Positions 48,043 through 57,001 of a DNA stretch of 64,000 nt are shown here, piece by piece. The stretch's first letter is position 1, and each line of letters begins with the position of its first letter. The notes beneath the pieces were generated by a model. It had not been told where the DNA came from and did not search any database. It saw only the letters and a program-made list of their open reading frames with translations. The position numbers and the translations under genes were made by a program. Origin of the DNA: Serratia silvae (GTDB taxonomy: Bacteria > Pseudomonadota > Gammaproteobacteria > Enterobacterales > Enterobacteriaceae); contig NZ_JAGQDC010000015.1 in NCBI RefSeq assembly GCF_023282985.1, positions 62,001-126,000 on the forward strand, given 5' to 3'.

Positions 48043-48906
48043 ATGATCCGCAGCATGACCGCCTACGCCCGGCGTGAAATCAAGGGTGAATGGGGCAGCG
48101 CAGCTTGGGAGCTGCGTTCCGTTAACCAACGCTACTTAGAAACCTACATCCGCCTGCCTGAGCAGTTCCGCAGCCTTGAGCCGGTGATCCGCGAGCGTAT
48201 CCGTGGCCGCCTGACGCGCGGCAAAGTGGAGTGCAACCTGCGCTTTGAGCTCGACCCAAGTGCACAAAGCTCGATGATCCTGAACGAAAAACTGGCCAAG
48301 CAGCTGGTTGAAGCAGCCAATTGGGTCAAAATGCAGAGCGACGAAGGGGAAATCGATCCGATCGACGTCCTGCGCTGGCCGGGCGTGATGTCCGCTCAGG
48401 AACAGGATCTGGATCTCATCAGCAACGAGCTGATGCAAGCGCTGGAAGGCGCACTGGATGATTTCATCGTGGCTCGCGAAAGCGAAGGCACCGCGCTGAA
48501 AGCCCTGATCGAGCAACGCCTCGACGGCGTGAGCGCCGAAGTGGTCAAAGTACGCGCCCAGATGCCTAATATCCTGCAATGGCAGCGCGAACGTTTGGTC
48601 AGCAAGCTGGAAGAAGCCCAGGTGCAGCTGGAAAACACTCGCCTGGAGCAGGAACTGGTGCTGATGGCACAGCGTATCGACGTCGCCGAAGAGCTGGACC
48701 GCCTGGAAGCCCACGTCAAAGAAACGCACAACATCCTGAGGAAGAAAGAAGCCGTTGGCCGTCGCCTCGACTTTATGATGCAGGAATTCAACCGCGAATC
48801 GAATACGCTGGCGTCCAAGTCGATTAATGCCGAAGTGACTACCTCAGCGATTGAGCTGAAGGTGCTGATAGAGCAGATGCGCGAGCAGATCCAGAATATT
48901 GAGTAA
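48043..48906 (+). CDS. yicC: YicC, endoribonuclease
   Basis: A 287-residue protein (E. coli 287) of the YicC/YloC family, recently shown to be an endoribonuclease that acts on structured RNAs such as RyhB in E. coli. The N-terminal MIRSMTAYARRE and SVNQRYLETYIRLPEQFRSLEPVIRERI are characteristic, as is the C-terminal DUF1732 part (KEAVGRRLDFMMQEFNRESNTLASKS). The ATG has a -10 TATAAT about 35 bases upstream; the frame opens 33 codons earlier, over the promoter. It diverges from rph and ends in a clear terminator. Confidence 0.95.
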   Translation: MIRSMTAYARREIKGEWGSAAWELRSVNQRYLETYIRLPEQFRSLEPVIRERIRGRLTRGKVECNLRFELDPSAQSSMILNEKLAKQLVEAANWVKMQSDEGEIDPIDVLRWPGVMSAQEQDLDLISNELMQALEGALDDFIVARESEGTALKALIEQRLDGVSAEVVKVRAQMPNILQWQRERLVSKLEEAQVQLENTRLEQELVLMAQRIDVAEELDRLEAHVKETHNILRKKEAVGRRLDFMMQEFNRESNTLASKSINAEVTTSAIELKVLIEQMREQIQNIE

Positions 48907-48944
48907 GTATTAAGTCGCTACCACTGGGTAGCTAAAAACCTTAG

Positions 48945-48969
48945 AGCCCGCACATTAGCGGGCTTTTTT
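48945..48969 (+). terminator. Terminator after yicC
   Basis: Seven-bp stem AGCCCGC/GCGGGCT, loop ACATTA, then six T. A typical rho-independent terminator. Confidence 0.92.
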
Positions 48970-49125
48970 GTAGTGATGAACTAGCATAACGAATCAAGAA
49001 AGTGCACACTTTTCATACACCAAGATACGCTCCTATCGCTGTTCCCCTGCTATTAGTTATACCGATATCGCATATCTTGTCACGGGAACTATCAGCCAAT
49101 CATTTCAGCATCATGGAGATTTGAG

Positions 49126-49680
49126 ATGAACAAACAGCACCAGCCTTTCGAAAACCTTCGCCTTCACACTGAAGATGGTAACGAGTATTGGTCAGCAAGA
49201 GATTTAGCTCCTTTACTGGAATATAAGGACTGGAGGAACTTTCTGAATGTTTTATCCAGAGCGACCCAAGCCTGTGAAACCAGCAACCTGGAGGTTTCAG
49301 ACCATTTCGTTGAAGCCACCAAAAAGGTATTGCTAGGTTCTGGAGCTTACCGTGAATTAGATGATGTTCTACTATCTCGATATGCATGCTACTTGGTTGT
49401 GCAGAATGGTGACCCAAACAAACCCGTTATCGCTGCTGGACAGACCTATTTCGCCATCCAAACCAGACGACAAGAACTTGCTGATGATGAAACCTTCAAA
49501 CGCCTGCGTGAAGATGAAAAACGACTTTTCCTGCGTAATGAGTTAAAAGAACATAACAAACAATTGGTTGAAACCGCACACTTGGCAGGGGTGGAAACAA
49601 CTCTGGATTTCGCCATATTTCAGAACCATGGCTATCAAGGCCTATACTTCCAGGTAACCCTGTCCAAGAGAAACCGATAA
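49126..49680 (+). pseudogene. dinD: DinD homologue, 3'-truncated
   Basis: A 184-residue reading frame that follows E. coli DinD (DNA damage-inducible protein D, 274 residues, a RecA-filament antagonist) up to the segment FAIFQNHGYQGLY, about residue 174. It then runs into ten unrelated residues and a stop, so roughly the last third of the family protein is gone. The kept part includes SRYACYLVVQNGDP, AGQTYFAIQTRRQELADDE and REDEKRLFLRNELKEHNKQLVE. No LexA box (CTGT-N8-ACAG) is visible upstream, unlike E. coli. Its 3' end overlaps an opposite-strand small gene by 39 bases, marking the break. It may still make a short product. Confidence 0.82.
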
Positions 49681-49965
49681 GATAACGCCACCGAGCAACT
49701 GGTTTATATCTTCAATCGCGTTTTCAACCCAGCGAATCTGACTATCATAGATATCGAAAGGTAACGATAGATCATTTGAAAGCCACAGATCATCGAACTT
49801 GGACCAGGCCACGGCTATTATCTGGCCGTTATCAAACACCAGCCTGATAGGTAAATCATTCAATGGTTCCCACTGGTCAAAAAAGATCTCTGCAGTAGAG
49901 TAACCCACCAATGTTGCCCCCATGCACTTCCCAAATACCTTTTGTATTACTGCAACTTTGTTCAC
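49642..49965 (-). CDS. Small protein of unknown function
   Basis: A 107-residue protein I do not recognise. It starts with GTG, well placed after GGGAGGGTGC. The sequence is acidic, with alternating beta strands (ATLVGYSTAEIFFDQWEPLNDLPIRLVFDNGQIIAVAWSKFDDLWLS...), and has no membrane segment. The pattern of small acidic beta-rich proteins is common among immunity-type or orphan accessory proteins, but nothing here proves that. Its 3' end overlaps the truncated dinD, suggesting it arrived with the sequence that removed the dinD tail. Confidence 0.6.
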   Translation of the reverse strand: MNKVAVIQKVFGKCMGATLVGYSTAEIFFDQWEPLNDLPIRLVFDNGQIIAVAWSKFDDLWLSNDLSLPFDIYDSQIRWVENAIEDINQLLGGVILSVSLGQGYLEV

Positions 49966-50084
49966 GCACCCTCCCGGTATCGCAAGTTCTGTTTCTCCGG
50001 CTCATCATTACCACTACAATAGCCGCCCCGGCAAGATAGACGAGCACGGTTTGGGACATCAATAACCCTAAGGAAAGCGTACAA

Positions 50085-50468
50085 ATGCCAAAAATAAAAA
50101 GCCAAGAAACTCTGGTACGCGAGCGTAAGCGCTGGGTGGTGCTTGCGATACTGGTGATAATCATTACTGGCTGTTACCAGTGGTGGAAACAAGGGACACT
50201 GCGATACGAAGAGTGGAGCCCCAACCAGCAGTATGTGGTGCGCTATTATAAAACCTTCGAGTTTATTCCGCGCTTCACCATGCCTGGCGATGGCGGGCAT
50301 TACTCCGGCTACATGCGGGTTTATGACCGAAACGGCAAGCAGTTCTACGAAGAGTATTCCGACCTGCTCGACTTTGTCGAAGGTCCATTCTGGGCAAAAG
50401 AAGGCGTCTATTGGATGGGTAACGACAATCAGGACATCGTTCGCCTACCCACTTCACCGGTAGATTGA
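50085..50468 (+). CDS. Small membrane-anchored protein of unknown function
   Basis: A 127-residue protein with a basic N terminus (RERKRW) and one hydrophobic segment (about 18-30), followed by an extracytoplasmic, aromatic-rich domain (YEEWSPNQQYVVRYYKTFEFIPRF...GYMRVYDRNGKQFYEEYSDLLDF...GVYWMGNDNQDIVRLP). ITGC at the end of the segment could be a lipobox, but the n-region is long. AAGGAAAG precedes the ATG. The 'SPNQQYVVRYY' and 'WMGNDNQDI' patterns recall small enterobacterial inner-membrane proteins of unknown role. It diverges from the gene at 49642-49965. Confidence 0.72.
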   Translation: MPKIKSQETLVRERKRWVVLAILVIIITGCYQWWKQGTLRYEEWSPNQQYVVRYYKTFEFIPRFTMPGDGGHYSGYMRVYDRNGKQFYEEYSDLLDFVEGPFWAKEGVYWMGNDNQDIVRLPTSPVD

Positions 50469-50510
50469 AGCTTGCGGACAAGTGGCCTCCAGAAGGGAGG
50501 CTTAACCCGG

Positions 50511-50903
50511 TCAGCTATAAACGGCGGCCTGTTCTTCGGTGATCAGCTCCATCTTTTCAAGCCGAACCGCAATGCCGCGCAGTGAGCGCCCAAACGCCAC
50601 GCTTAACGCCTCTATCGTTTTGCCACCGCTGTAGCCTTCCTCCAATAGCTTCCTGTCTTCTTCCGACCAGGGGAAATTGAAGTTGGCGGGCCTGCCTTCG
50701 GCAATATTTTTCTGCCGCCGCTCCTCGGGCGATAACTTCGCCTTTTTCACACGTTCCCGCTCGGCGTGAAACTCACCTGCCAGGGCAAACAACATCCGGA
50801 TCGTCTCTGGGGAATGAACCAGCGAAGTATGATTCAAAAACTCCCCCGTTTCAGGGTTAATCCCCCTCGCCAGCGCACGCAGCGTCAAGTAGGTCTGCAT
50901 CAT
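50511..50903 (-). CDS. Protein of unknown function with C-terminal Myb/SANT-like helical region
   Basis: A 130-residue protein I cannot name. The N-terminal half includes TLRALARGINPETGEFL and a charged helix (FHAERERVKKAKLSPEERRQ). The C-terminal third, FPWSEEDRKLLEEGYSGGKTIEALSVAFGRSLRGIAVRLEKMELI, has the spacing of a SANT/Myb-like or homeodomain-like helix-turn-helix, with the sequence logic 'W...EED...L...Y..G.....A...GRS..AI..RL' seen in DNA-binding proteins of enterobacteria and phages. AAGGAC lies before the ATG. It stands alone upstream of the fdn control region. Regulatory function is an inference. Confidence 0.7.
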   Translation of the reverse strand: MMQTYLTLRALARGINPETGEFLNHTSLVHSPETIRMLFALAGEFHAERERVKKAKLSPEERRQKNIAEGRPANFNFPWSEEDRKLLEEGYSGGKTIEALSVAFGRSLRGIAVRLEKMELITEEQAAVYS

Positions 50904-51258
50904 GGTTTCCGTCCTTCAAAAATCTATCCGTCATTCTCGCAGCTCGTTCCCTGCCTATTTTCGCTCATAAAACGATCGACTCAACGAGTTGATCGGATCA
51001 CGTGTTAATTTTGCGAAGCAAATTCCAAATTAACTCCATTTTTTGCAAGAAAATAACCACTTAAAAACAATAACCATCCGAAAAACAGGATATTTAATAC
51101 CGTCGGTAATTCTCGCGACAATCAATGAAAAGCATTTTTTAAAATAGCATCGGGGTACGCCACATAAAGTTTTACATGGTAACTAATTAGATTAATTTAT
51201 CTTTCCCTAGACATCGTCTGAAAGCGATAAATTAAGGATTACTCACCACGGCGCTGGC

Positions 51259-51274
51259 TACTTATTAAGGAGTA
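51259..51274. promoter_or_regulatory. NarL/NarP 7-2-7 binding site upstream of fdnG
   Basis: TACTTAT-TA-AGGAGTA is an exact match to two inverted NarL heptamers (TACYYMT) with the 2-base spacing needed by both NarL and NarP. It lies about 39 bases upstream of the FNR site centre, which predicts nitrate induction of fdnGHI. Confidence 0.85.
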
Positions 51275-51298
51275 TTTTCCCGCTAACTCTCCCTTATA

Positions 51299-51312
51299 TT
51301 GATTTCCCTCAA
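51299..51312. promoter_or_regulatory. FNR site upstream of fdnG
   Basis: TTGAT-TTCC-CTCAA differs from TTGAT-N4-ATCAA by one base. At -41.5 it would place transcription start near 51347, 33 bases before the fdnG ATG, a normal class II anaerobic promoter layout. Confidence 0.8.
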
Positions 51313-51379
51313 TAACGCTTGGGTTATTGCTGTTAGTTTGCCATGACTAAAAAACCACTGATAAGCATTAGGGAAAGCA

Positions 51380-54300
51380 ATGGACGTCAATCGCAGACAG
51401 TTTTTTAAAATCTGCGCTGGCGGGATGGCTGGGACCACGGTGGCAGCATTAGGCTTCGCGCCCAAGGCTGCGTTAGCGGAAACGCGCAACTACAAATTAT
51501 TGCGCGCCAAAGAAACCCGCAACACCTGTACCTACTGTTCCGTAGGCTGCGGTTTATTGATGTATAGCCTGGGCGATGGGGCAAAAAACGCCAAATCGAC
51601 GATTTTCCATATCGAAGGCGACGCAGATCACCCGGTAAACCGCGGGGCACTGTGCCCGAAAGGCGCTGGCCTGCTGGACTATATCCACAGCGATAGCCGC
51701 CTGCGTTACCCAGAGTATCGCGCACCGGGTTCAGATAAATGGCAGCGTATCAGTTGGAATGAGGCCTTTGAGCGCATTGCCAGGCTGATGAAAAATGACC
51801 GGGATGCCAACTTCGAAGCCACCAACGCCGCTGGCGTAACGGTAAACCGTTGGCTCTCTACCGGGATGTTATGCGCCTCTGCGGCCAGCAACGAAACCGG
51901 TATGCTGACACAAAAGTTTGTCCGATCGCTGGGCATGCTGGCAGTTGATAACCAAGCGCGTGTCTGACACGGACCAACGGTAGCAAGTCTTGCTCCAACA
52001 TTTGGTCGCGGTGCAATGACCAACCACTGGGTTGATATCAAAAACGCCAACGTTGTGATGGTGATGGGCGGCAACGCCGCTGAAGCGCATCCGGTGGGAT
52101 TCCGCTGGGCGATGGAAGCCAAAAACAACAACGACGCCACGTTAATCGTCGTCGATCCCCGCTTTACCCGTACCGCATCGGTCGCCGATATCTACGCGCC
52201 GATCCGCTCCGGCACCGACATTACCTTCCTGTCGGGCGTATTGCTGTACCTGATTTCCAACAACAAGATCAACGCTGAATACGTCAAACATTACACCAAC
52301 GCCAACTTGTTGGTCCGGGATGACTTTACGTTTGAAGACGGGTTGTTCAGCGGTTATGACGAAAACAAGCGCCAGTACGACAAAACCACCTGGAACTACC
52401 AGTTTGGTGAAGATGGCTATGCCTTGCGTGATGATACGCTCCAGCATCCGCGTTGCGTCTGGAACCTGCTGAAAGCACACGTCAGCCGCTACACGCCAGA
52501 AGTGGTGGAAAACATCTGCGGCACCCCGAAAGAAGATTTCCTGAAGGTGTGTGAAGTCCTGGCCTCCACCAGCGCGGCAGACCGTACCACCACCTTCCTG
52601 TATGCCTTGGGTTGGACCCAGCATACGGTCGGGGCGCAGAACATCCGCACCATGGCGATGATCCAGTTACTACTCGGCAACATGGGCATGGCGGGCGGCG
52701 GCATCAACGCCCTGCGCGGTCACTCCAACATTCAGGGATTGACCGATATTGGCCTGCTGTCCACCAGCCTGCCGGGTTACCTGACGCTGCCTTCGGATAA
52801 ACAGACCGATCTGGCCACCTATTTGGCCGCCAATACGCCAAAAGCCACCTTGCCTGGCCAGGTTAACTATTGGAGCAATTACCCGAAATTCTTCGTCAGC
52901 CTGATGAAGAGCTTCTACGGCGACGCTGCCCAGAAAGAAAATAACTGGGGCTTTGATTGGTTGCCGAAGTGGGATCAGTCCTACGACGTCATGAAGTACT
53001 TCCAGATGATGGATCAGAATAAGGTCAACGGCTATATCTGCCAGGGCTTTAACCCGGTCGCCTCCTTCCCGGATAAGAATCAGGTGGTCGCCTCACTGGC
53101 CAAGCTGAAGTATCTGGTGATCATCGACCCGCTGGTCACGGAAACCTCCAATTTCTGGCAGAACCACGGCGAGATGAACGATGTTGATACCGCGTCGATC
53201 CAAACCGAAGTGTTCCGGCTGCCATCCACCTGCTTTGCCGAAGAAGACGGCTCGATCGCCAACTCCGGCCGCTGGCTGCAATGGCACTGGAAAGGTGGCG
53301 ATGCCCCAGGCGAAGCGATTACTGACGGTGAGATCCTGGCTGGTCTGTACCATCGCCTGCGCCAGATGTATGGCAGCGAAGGCGGTAAAGGTGTCGACCC
53401 CTTGCTGAAGATGGGCTGGCACTATAAACGGCCAGATCACCCTGAATCCGAGGAAGTGGCCAAAGACAGCAACGGCTACGCGCTGGAAGATCTGTATGAC
53501 GCCAACGGCAACCTGTTGGCGAAAAAAGGCCAACTGCTGGATTCCTTCGCGATGCTGCGCGATGACGGAAGCACGGCTTCAGCCTGCTGGATCTATACCG
53601 GCAGTTGGACCAGCAAGGGCAACCAGATGGCCAACCGTGATAACAGCGATCCGTCCGGGTTGGGCAACACGCTGGGCTGGGCCTGGGCATGGCCGCTGAA
53701 CCGCCGCATTATCTACAACCGCGCCTCCGCTGACCCAATGGGTAAACCTTGGGATCCGCAACGCATGCTGATTGAATGGAACGGCAGTAAGTGGGTCGGG
53801 AATGATATTCCAGACTACAACACCGCCGCACCGGGCAGCGGCGTTGGGCCGTTCATCATGCAACAGGAAGGGCTTGGCAGGCTATTTGCCCTCGACAAAA
53901 TGGCCGAAGGGCCGTTCCCGGAACACTACGAGCCGTTTGAAACGCCGTTGGGCACCAACCCACTGCATCCAAACGTGATCTCTAACCCGGCGGCCCGTCT
54001 CTATCCGTCCGACGCCAAGCGCATGGGTGATAAATCCGAGTTCCCTTACGTCGGTACCACCTATCGTCTGACCGAGCATTTCCACACCTGGACCAAGCAC
54101 GCGCGCCTTAACGCGATCATGCAGCCGGAGCAGTTCGTGGAAATCAGTGAACGTCTGGCGAAGGAGAAAGGGATTGAGCAAGGCGATACCGTCAAGGTCA
54201 GCAGCAAACGCGGCTTTATCAAGGCGAAAGCCGTAGTGACCCGCCGTCTGCAAACCCTGAAGGTTAACGGGCAGGATGTCGACACCATCGGTATTCCACT

Positions 54301-54427
54301 GCATTGGGGCTTTGAAGGGGCAGCCCGCAAAGGCTATCTGGCCAACACCCTGACGCCGTTTGTCGGCGATGCAAACTCGCAAACGCCGGAATACAAGGCG
54401 TTTCTGGTTAACGTGGAAAAGGTGTAA
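51380..54427 (+). CDS. fdnG: FdnG, formate dehydrogenase-N major subunit (selenocysteine)
   Basis: Periplasmic molybdenum (bis-MGD) catalytic subunit that oxidises formate to CO2 for nitrate respiration. It has 1015 residues counting the in-frame TGA at 51965-51967 as selenocysteine 196, exactly the E. coli position; the context QARV-Sec-HGPTVASLAPTFGRG matches. The N terminus has a Tat signal (RRQFFK) ending near ALAE, then the 4Fe-4S cysteines CTYCSVGCGLLM and CPKGAG. The later sequence (NNNDATLIVVDPRFTRTASVADIYAP, NKINAEYVKHYTNA) is closer to FdnG than to FdoG. NarL and FNR sites upstream support the fdn assignment. Confidence 0.96.
51965..52007 (+). promoter_or_regulatory. Selenocysteine insertion element (SECIS) in fdnG
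   Basis: Directly after the UGA codon the mRNA forms an outer stem GACCAA/UUGGUC (51972-51977 with 52002-52007) and an apical stem AGCAA/UUGCU (51982-51986 with 51990-51994) with loop GUC. This is the bacterial SelB-binding hairpin. It explains the in-frame stop. Confidence 0.9.
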
Positions 54428-54439
54428 GGAGCCGAATTT

Positions 54440-55333
54440 ATGTCCATGCAATCCCAAGACATTATCAAACGTTCGGCCACCAACACCCTGACGCCGCCGC
54501 CACAAGCGCGTGATTACAAGGTTGAGGTCGCCAAGCTGATTGATGTTTCCACCTGCATCGGTTGCAAGGCCTGTCAGGTGGCCTGTTCCGAGTGGAACGA
54601 CATTCGCGATGAAGTGGGCCACTGCGTCGGGGTTTATGACAACCCCGCCGATCTGAGTGCCAAATCCTGGACGCTGATGCGTTTCTCGGAAGTGGAGCAG
54701 AACGGCAAGCTGGAATGGCTGATCCGTAAGGATGGCTGCATGCACTGCGCAGATCCGGGTTGCCTGAAGGCCTGCCCGTCTGCCGGGGCGATTATCCAAT
54801 ATGCCAACGGCATCGTGGATTTTCAGTCCGAGCACTGTATCGGCTGTGGTTACTGCATCAGCGGCTGCCCGTTCAACATTCCACGGCTGAACCCGCAAGA
54901 CAACCGGGCGTACAAATGTACCCTGTGCGTTGACCGCGTCAGCGTGGGCCAGGAACCGGCCTGTGTGAAAACCTGCCCAACGGGCGCAATCCACTTTGGC
55001 ACCAAGGCAGAAATGCTGGACGTGGCACAGGAACGGGTCGAGAAGCTGAAGAAACGCGGCTTTGACCATGCGGGCGTGTATAACCCGCAAGGCGTTGGCG
55101 GCACCCACGTGATGTACGTACTGCACCATGCCGATAACCCTGAGCTGTATCACAATCTGCCAAAAGACCCGCATATCGATCTGTCGATCGGGCTGTGGAA
55201 AAGCGTGCTCAAACCCTTATCCGTGGCTGGCTTCATCGCCACCTTTGCCGGTTTGATTTACCACTACATCGGCATTGGCCCGAACAAGGAAGTGGATGAT
55301 GAGGACGAGGAGGACCATCATGAGCAAAAGTAA
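54440..55333 (+). CDS. fdnH: FdnH, formate dehydrogenase-N iron-sulfur subunit
   Basis: Beta subunit that passes electrons from FdnG to the cytochrome through four 4Fe-4S clusters. It has 297 residues (E. coli 294). The cysteine groups are [38 protein letters not shown] and CTLCVDR...CVKTCP. The C-terminal membrane helix (about 255-275: [20 protein letters not shown]) anchors it on the periplasmic side. It starts 12 bases after fdnG and overlaps fdnI by 14 bases; the acidic tail [12 protein letters not shown] is encoded in the overlap region. Confidence 0.96.
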   Translation: MSMQSQDIIKRSATNTLTPPPQARDYKVEVAKLIDVSTCIGCKACQVACSEWNDIRDEVGHCVGVYDNPADLSAKSWTLMRFSEVEQNGKLEWLIRKDGCMHCADPGCLKACPSAGAIIQYANGIVDFQSEHCIGCGYCISGCPFNIPRLNPQDNRAYKCTLCVDRVSVGQEPACVKTCPTGAIHFGTKAEMLDVAQERVEKLKKRGFDHAGVYNPQGVGGTHVMYVLHHADNPELYHNLPKDPHIDLSIGLWKSVLKPLSVAGFIATFAGLIYHYIGIGPNKEVDDEDEEDHHEQK

Positions 55334-55961
55334 AATGATCGTTCGCACCAAGTTTATCGACCGGGCCTGTCACTGGACGGTGGTCATCTGCTTCTTCCTG
55401 GTGTCGCTGTCCGGCATTGCGCTGTTCTTCCCAACACTGCAATGGCTGACTGAAACCTTTGGTACGCCGCAGATGGGCCGCATCCTGCACCCTTTCTTTG
55501 GCGTACTGATCTTTATCGCGCTGATGTTTATGTTCTTCCGATTTGTGAAGCATAACATCCCCGAGAAAGAGGACTTGCCGTGGGTCAAAGGCATCGTGGA
55601 AGTGCTGAAGGGCAATGAGCATAAGGTCGCTGACGTCGGCAAATATAATGCCGGTCAGAAGATGATGTTCTGGAGCATCATGAGCATGATTTTCGTGCTG
55701 TTGATCACCGGTATTATCATTTGGCGCCCTTATTTCGCCCACAACTTCCCGATCCCGGTGATCCGCTATGCGCTGTTGATCCACGCCGCGTCGGCGATCG
55801 TGCTGATCCACGCCATTCTGATCCATATGTATATGGCATTCTGGGTGAAGGGCTCGATCAAAGGCATGATTGAAGGCAAGGTCAGCCGCCGCTGGGCGAA
55901 GAAGCATCACCCACGCTGGTACCGTAAGGTCGAAGCTGAAGAACAGAAAGACGAGCAGTAA
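55320..55961 (+). CDS. fdnI: FdnI, formate dehydrogenase-N cytochrome b556 subunit
   Basis: Four-helix inner-membrane cytochrome b that passes electrons to menaquinone. It has 213 residues (E. coli 217). The start [22 protein letters not shown] equals E. coli FdnI; the frame is open further upstream inside fdnH. The heme-ligand histidines lie in [15 protein letters not shown] and [13 protein letters not shown]. The conserved end [18 protein letters not shown] is present. A weak GC-rich hairpin (55974-55995) follows the stop and may end the operon. Confidence 0.95.
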   Translation: MSKSKMIVRTKFIDRACHWTVVICFFLVSLSGIALFFPTLQWLTETFGTPQMGRILHPFFGVLIFIALMFMFFRFVKHNIPEKEDLPWVKGIVEVLKGNEHKVADVGKYNAGQKMMFWSIMSMIFVLLITGIIIWRPYFAHNFPIPVIRYALLIHAASAIVLIHAILIHMYMAFWVKGSIKGMIEGKVSRRWAKKHHPRWYRKVEAEEQKDEQ

Positions 55962-56004
55962 ACCGTTGAAATTCGCCCCTTCGCATGAGGGGGCGACTAT
56001 CTTC

Positions 56005-56892
56005 TCAAGCTACCACTGACCCATCAAAGATCTGCTGCATGCTCTCGATCAGGCTCAGCAATTCGCTCTTAGCTCCAGGCTTCCACAATGCCACCATCGG
56101 GTGCATCAACCCCTGTTTCCCCAATTCCGTATCGAGCCGCTCTACCTGCGGCAAGTGCTGCATGTTCAGATGAGTTGGCAGGAATGCCCATCCCAGCCCG
56201 GCGGTTAACAACGTTTGTAGCAAAGCCGGTTCATTAACGACCTGAATGCGATCGGCAATTTGCAGGCGCTTCGCCATCGGCTCGGGCAGGTCATTAAAGG
56301 GTATAAGTTGGGTGCTGGATGCCAGCGACAGCAAGGTGACCGGGCTGCCAGCGGGGAAAAAACCCTCGCGAGCATACACGGCCAACTCAATGGCCCCCAA
56401 GGCTCGCCATTTAAACTTTTCGCCAATCGAGCGGTTTATCGCCTGATAGACGCCAATATCTGCCACATCGTCTGCCAACGCCTGCTCGCCTTCGCCGCGC
56501 TCCATCATCAGCAAATCAAGCTGAATGCCGCGCTGGCCCAGAAACATCGCCAGTTCCGTTAAAAAAGCGCGCGGAGTAAAAGGGTCATAGCACAGCGTCA
56601 GTTTCTGCCGCACCTGCTGCGGAATATGTTGAGCCAGCAGGCTAAGGGCCTCTGCCTCCTGCAAAAACAGCCGCGCTTGCCGGTAAAGGCGTTGGCCCGC
56701 CTCGGTCAGTTGCAACGGTCGGGTACGGCGATCACACAGTGAATAGCCTAGATCCAATTCCAGATTTTCGATCAGTTCACTGACGGTGGTGCGATCCTTC
56801 CCCAACCGCTTGGCGGCCTGGGTCAAATTGCCGGTCTCACAAACGCTGGCGAAAGCTTCAATCTGCGCCAAGGAAAAACTTATCTTCCCCAT
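56005..56892 (-). CDS. LysR-family transcriptional regulator
   Basis: A 295-residue LysR regulator. Its N-terminal winged helix (about 5-62: FSLAQIEAFASVCETGNLTQAAKRLGKDRTTVSELIENLELDLGYSLCDRRTRPLQLTEAG) is followed by a substrate-binding domain (about 90-290). It diverges from the acylase gene at 57002 with 109 bases between them, the usual position of a LysR regulator controlling its neighbour. The ligand is unknown. A GC-rich hairpin (56910-56928) sits in its own 5' leader next to the Shine-Dalgarno GGAGGAG. Confidence 0.9.
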   Translation of the reverse strand: MGKISFSLAQIEAFASVCETGNLTQAAKRLGKDRTTVSELIENLELDLGYSLCDRRTRPLQLTEAGQRLYRQARLFLQEAEALSLLAQHIPQQVRQKLTLCYDPFTPRAFLTELAMFLGQRGIQLDLLMMERGEGEQALADDVADIGVYQAINRSIGEKFKWRALGAIELAVYAREGFFPAGSPVTLLSLASSTQLIPFNDLPEPMAKRLQIADRIQVVNEPALLQTLLTAGLGWAFLPTHLNMQHLPQVERLDTELGKQGLMHPMVALWKPGAKSELLSLIESMQQIFDGSVVA

Positions 56893-56909
56893 CTCTCCTC
56901 CATAAAATT

Positions 56910-56928
56910 GCGGGGGATTTCCCCCCGC
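56910..56928 (-). other. Hairpin in the leader of the LysR gene
   Basis: Perfect 7-bp stem GCGGGGG/CCCCCGC with a five-base loop, 17 bases upstream of the LysR start codon and directly before its ribosome-binding site. It could modulate translation or be part of an operator in the divergent region. Confidence 0.55.
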
Positions 56929-57001
56929 TCATCCACTCTACGATATTAGTTCGCGGGCTTACCATTATTTTGTTCACCTCATTCAGGTAAGGAAAATAAC
57001 C

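Larger units (their letters stand above)
50904..51379. promoter_or_regulatory. Control region of fdnGHI
   Basis: A 476-base AT-rich gap. The end near fdnG has a NarL/NarP site and an FNR site (listed separately). The end near 50904 has a 10-bp inverted repeat, CGATCGACTC/GAGTTGATCG around AAC (50973-50995). No ORF seen in the rest. Confidence 0.7.

Noticed and set aside
48970-49125. LexA box upstream of dinD
   Set aside because: No CTGT-N8-ACAG or close variant is present; the CTGT at about 49040 has no partner.
51965-51967. In-frame TGA splitting the formate dehydrogenase gene, which looks like a pseudogene
   Set aside because: Position 196, the flanking residues and the hairpin directly after it show a selenocysteine codon.
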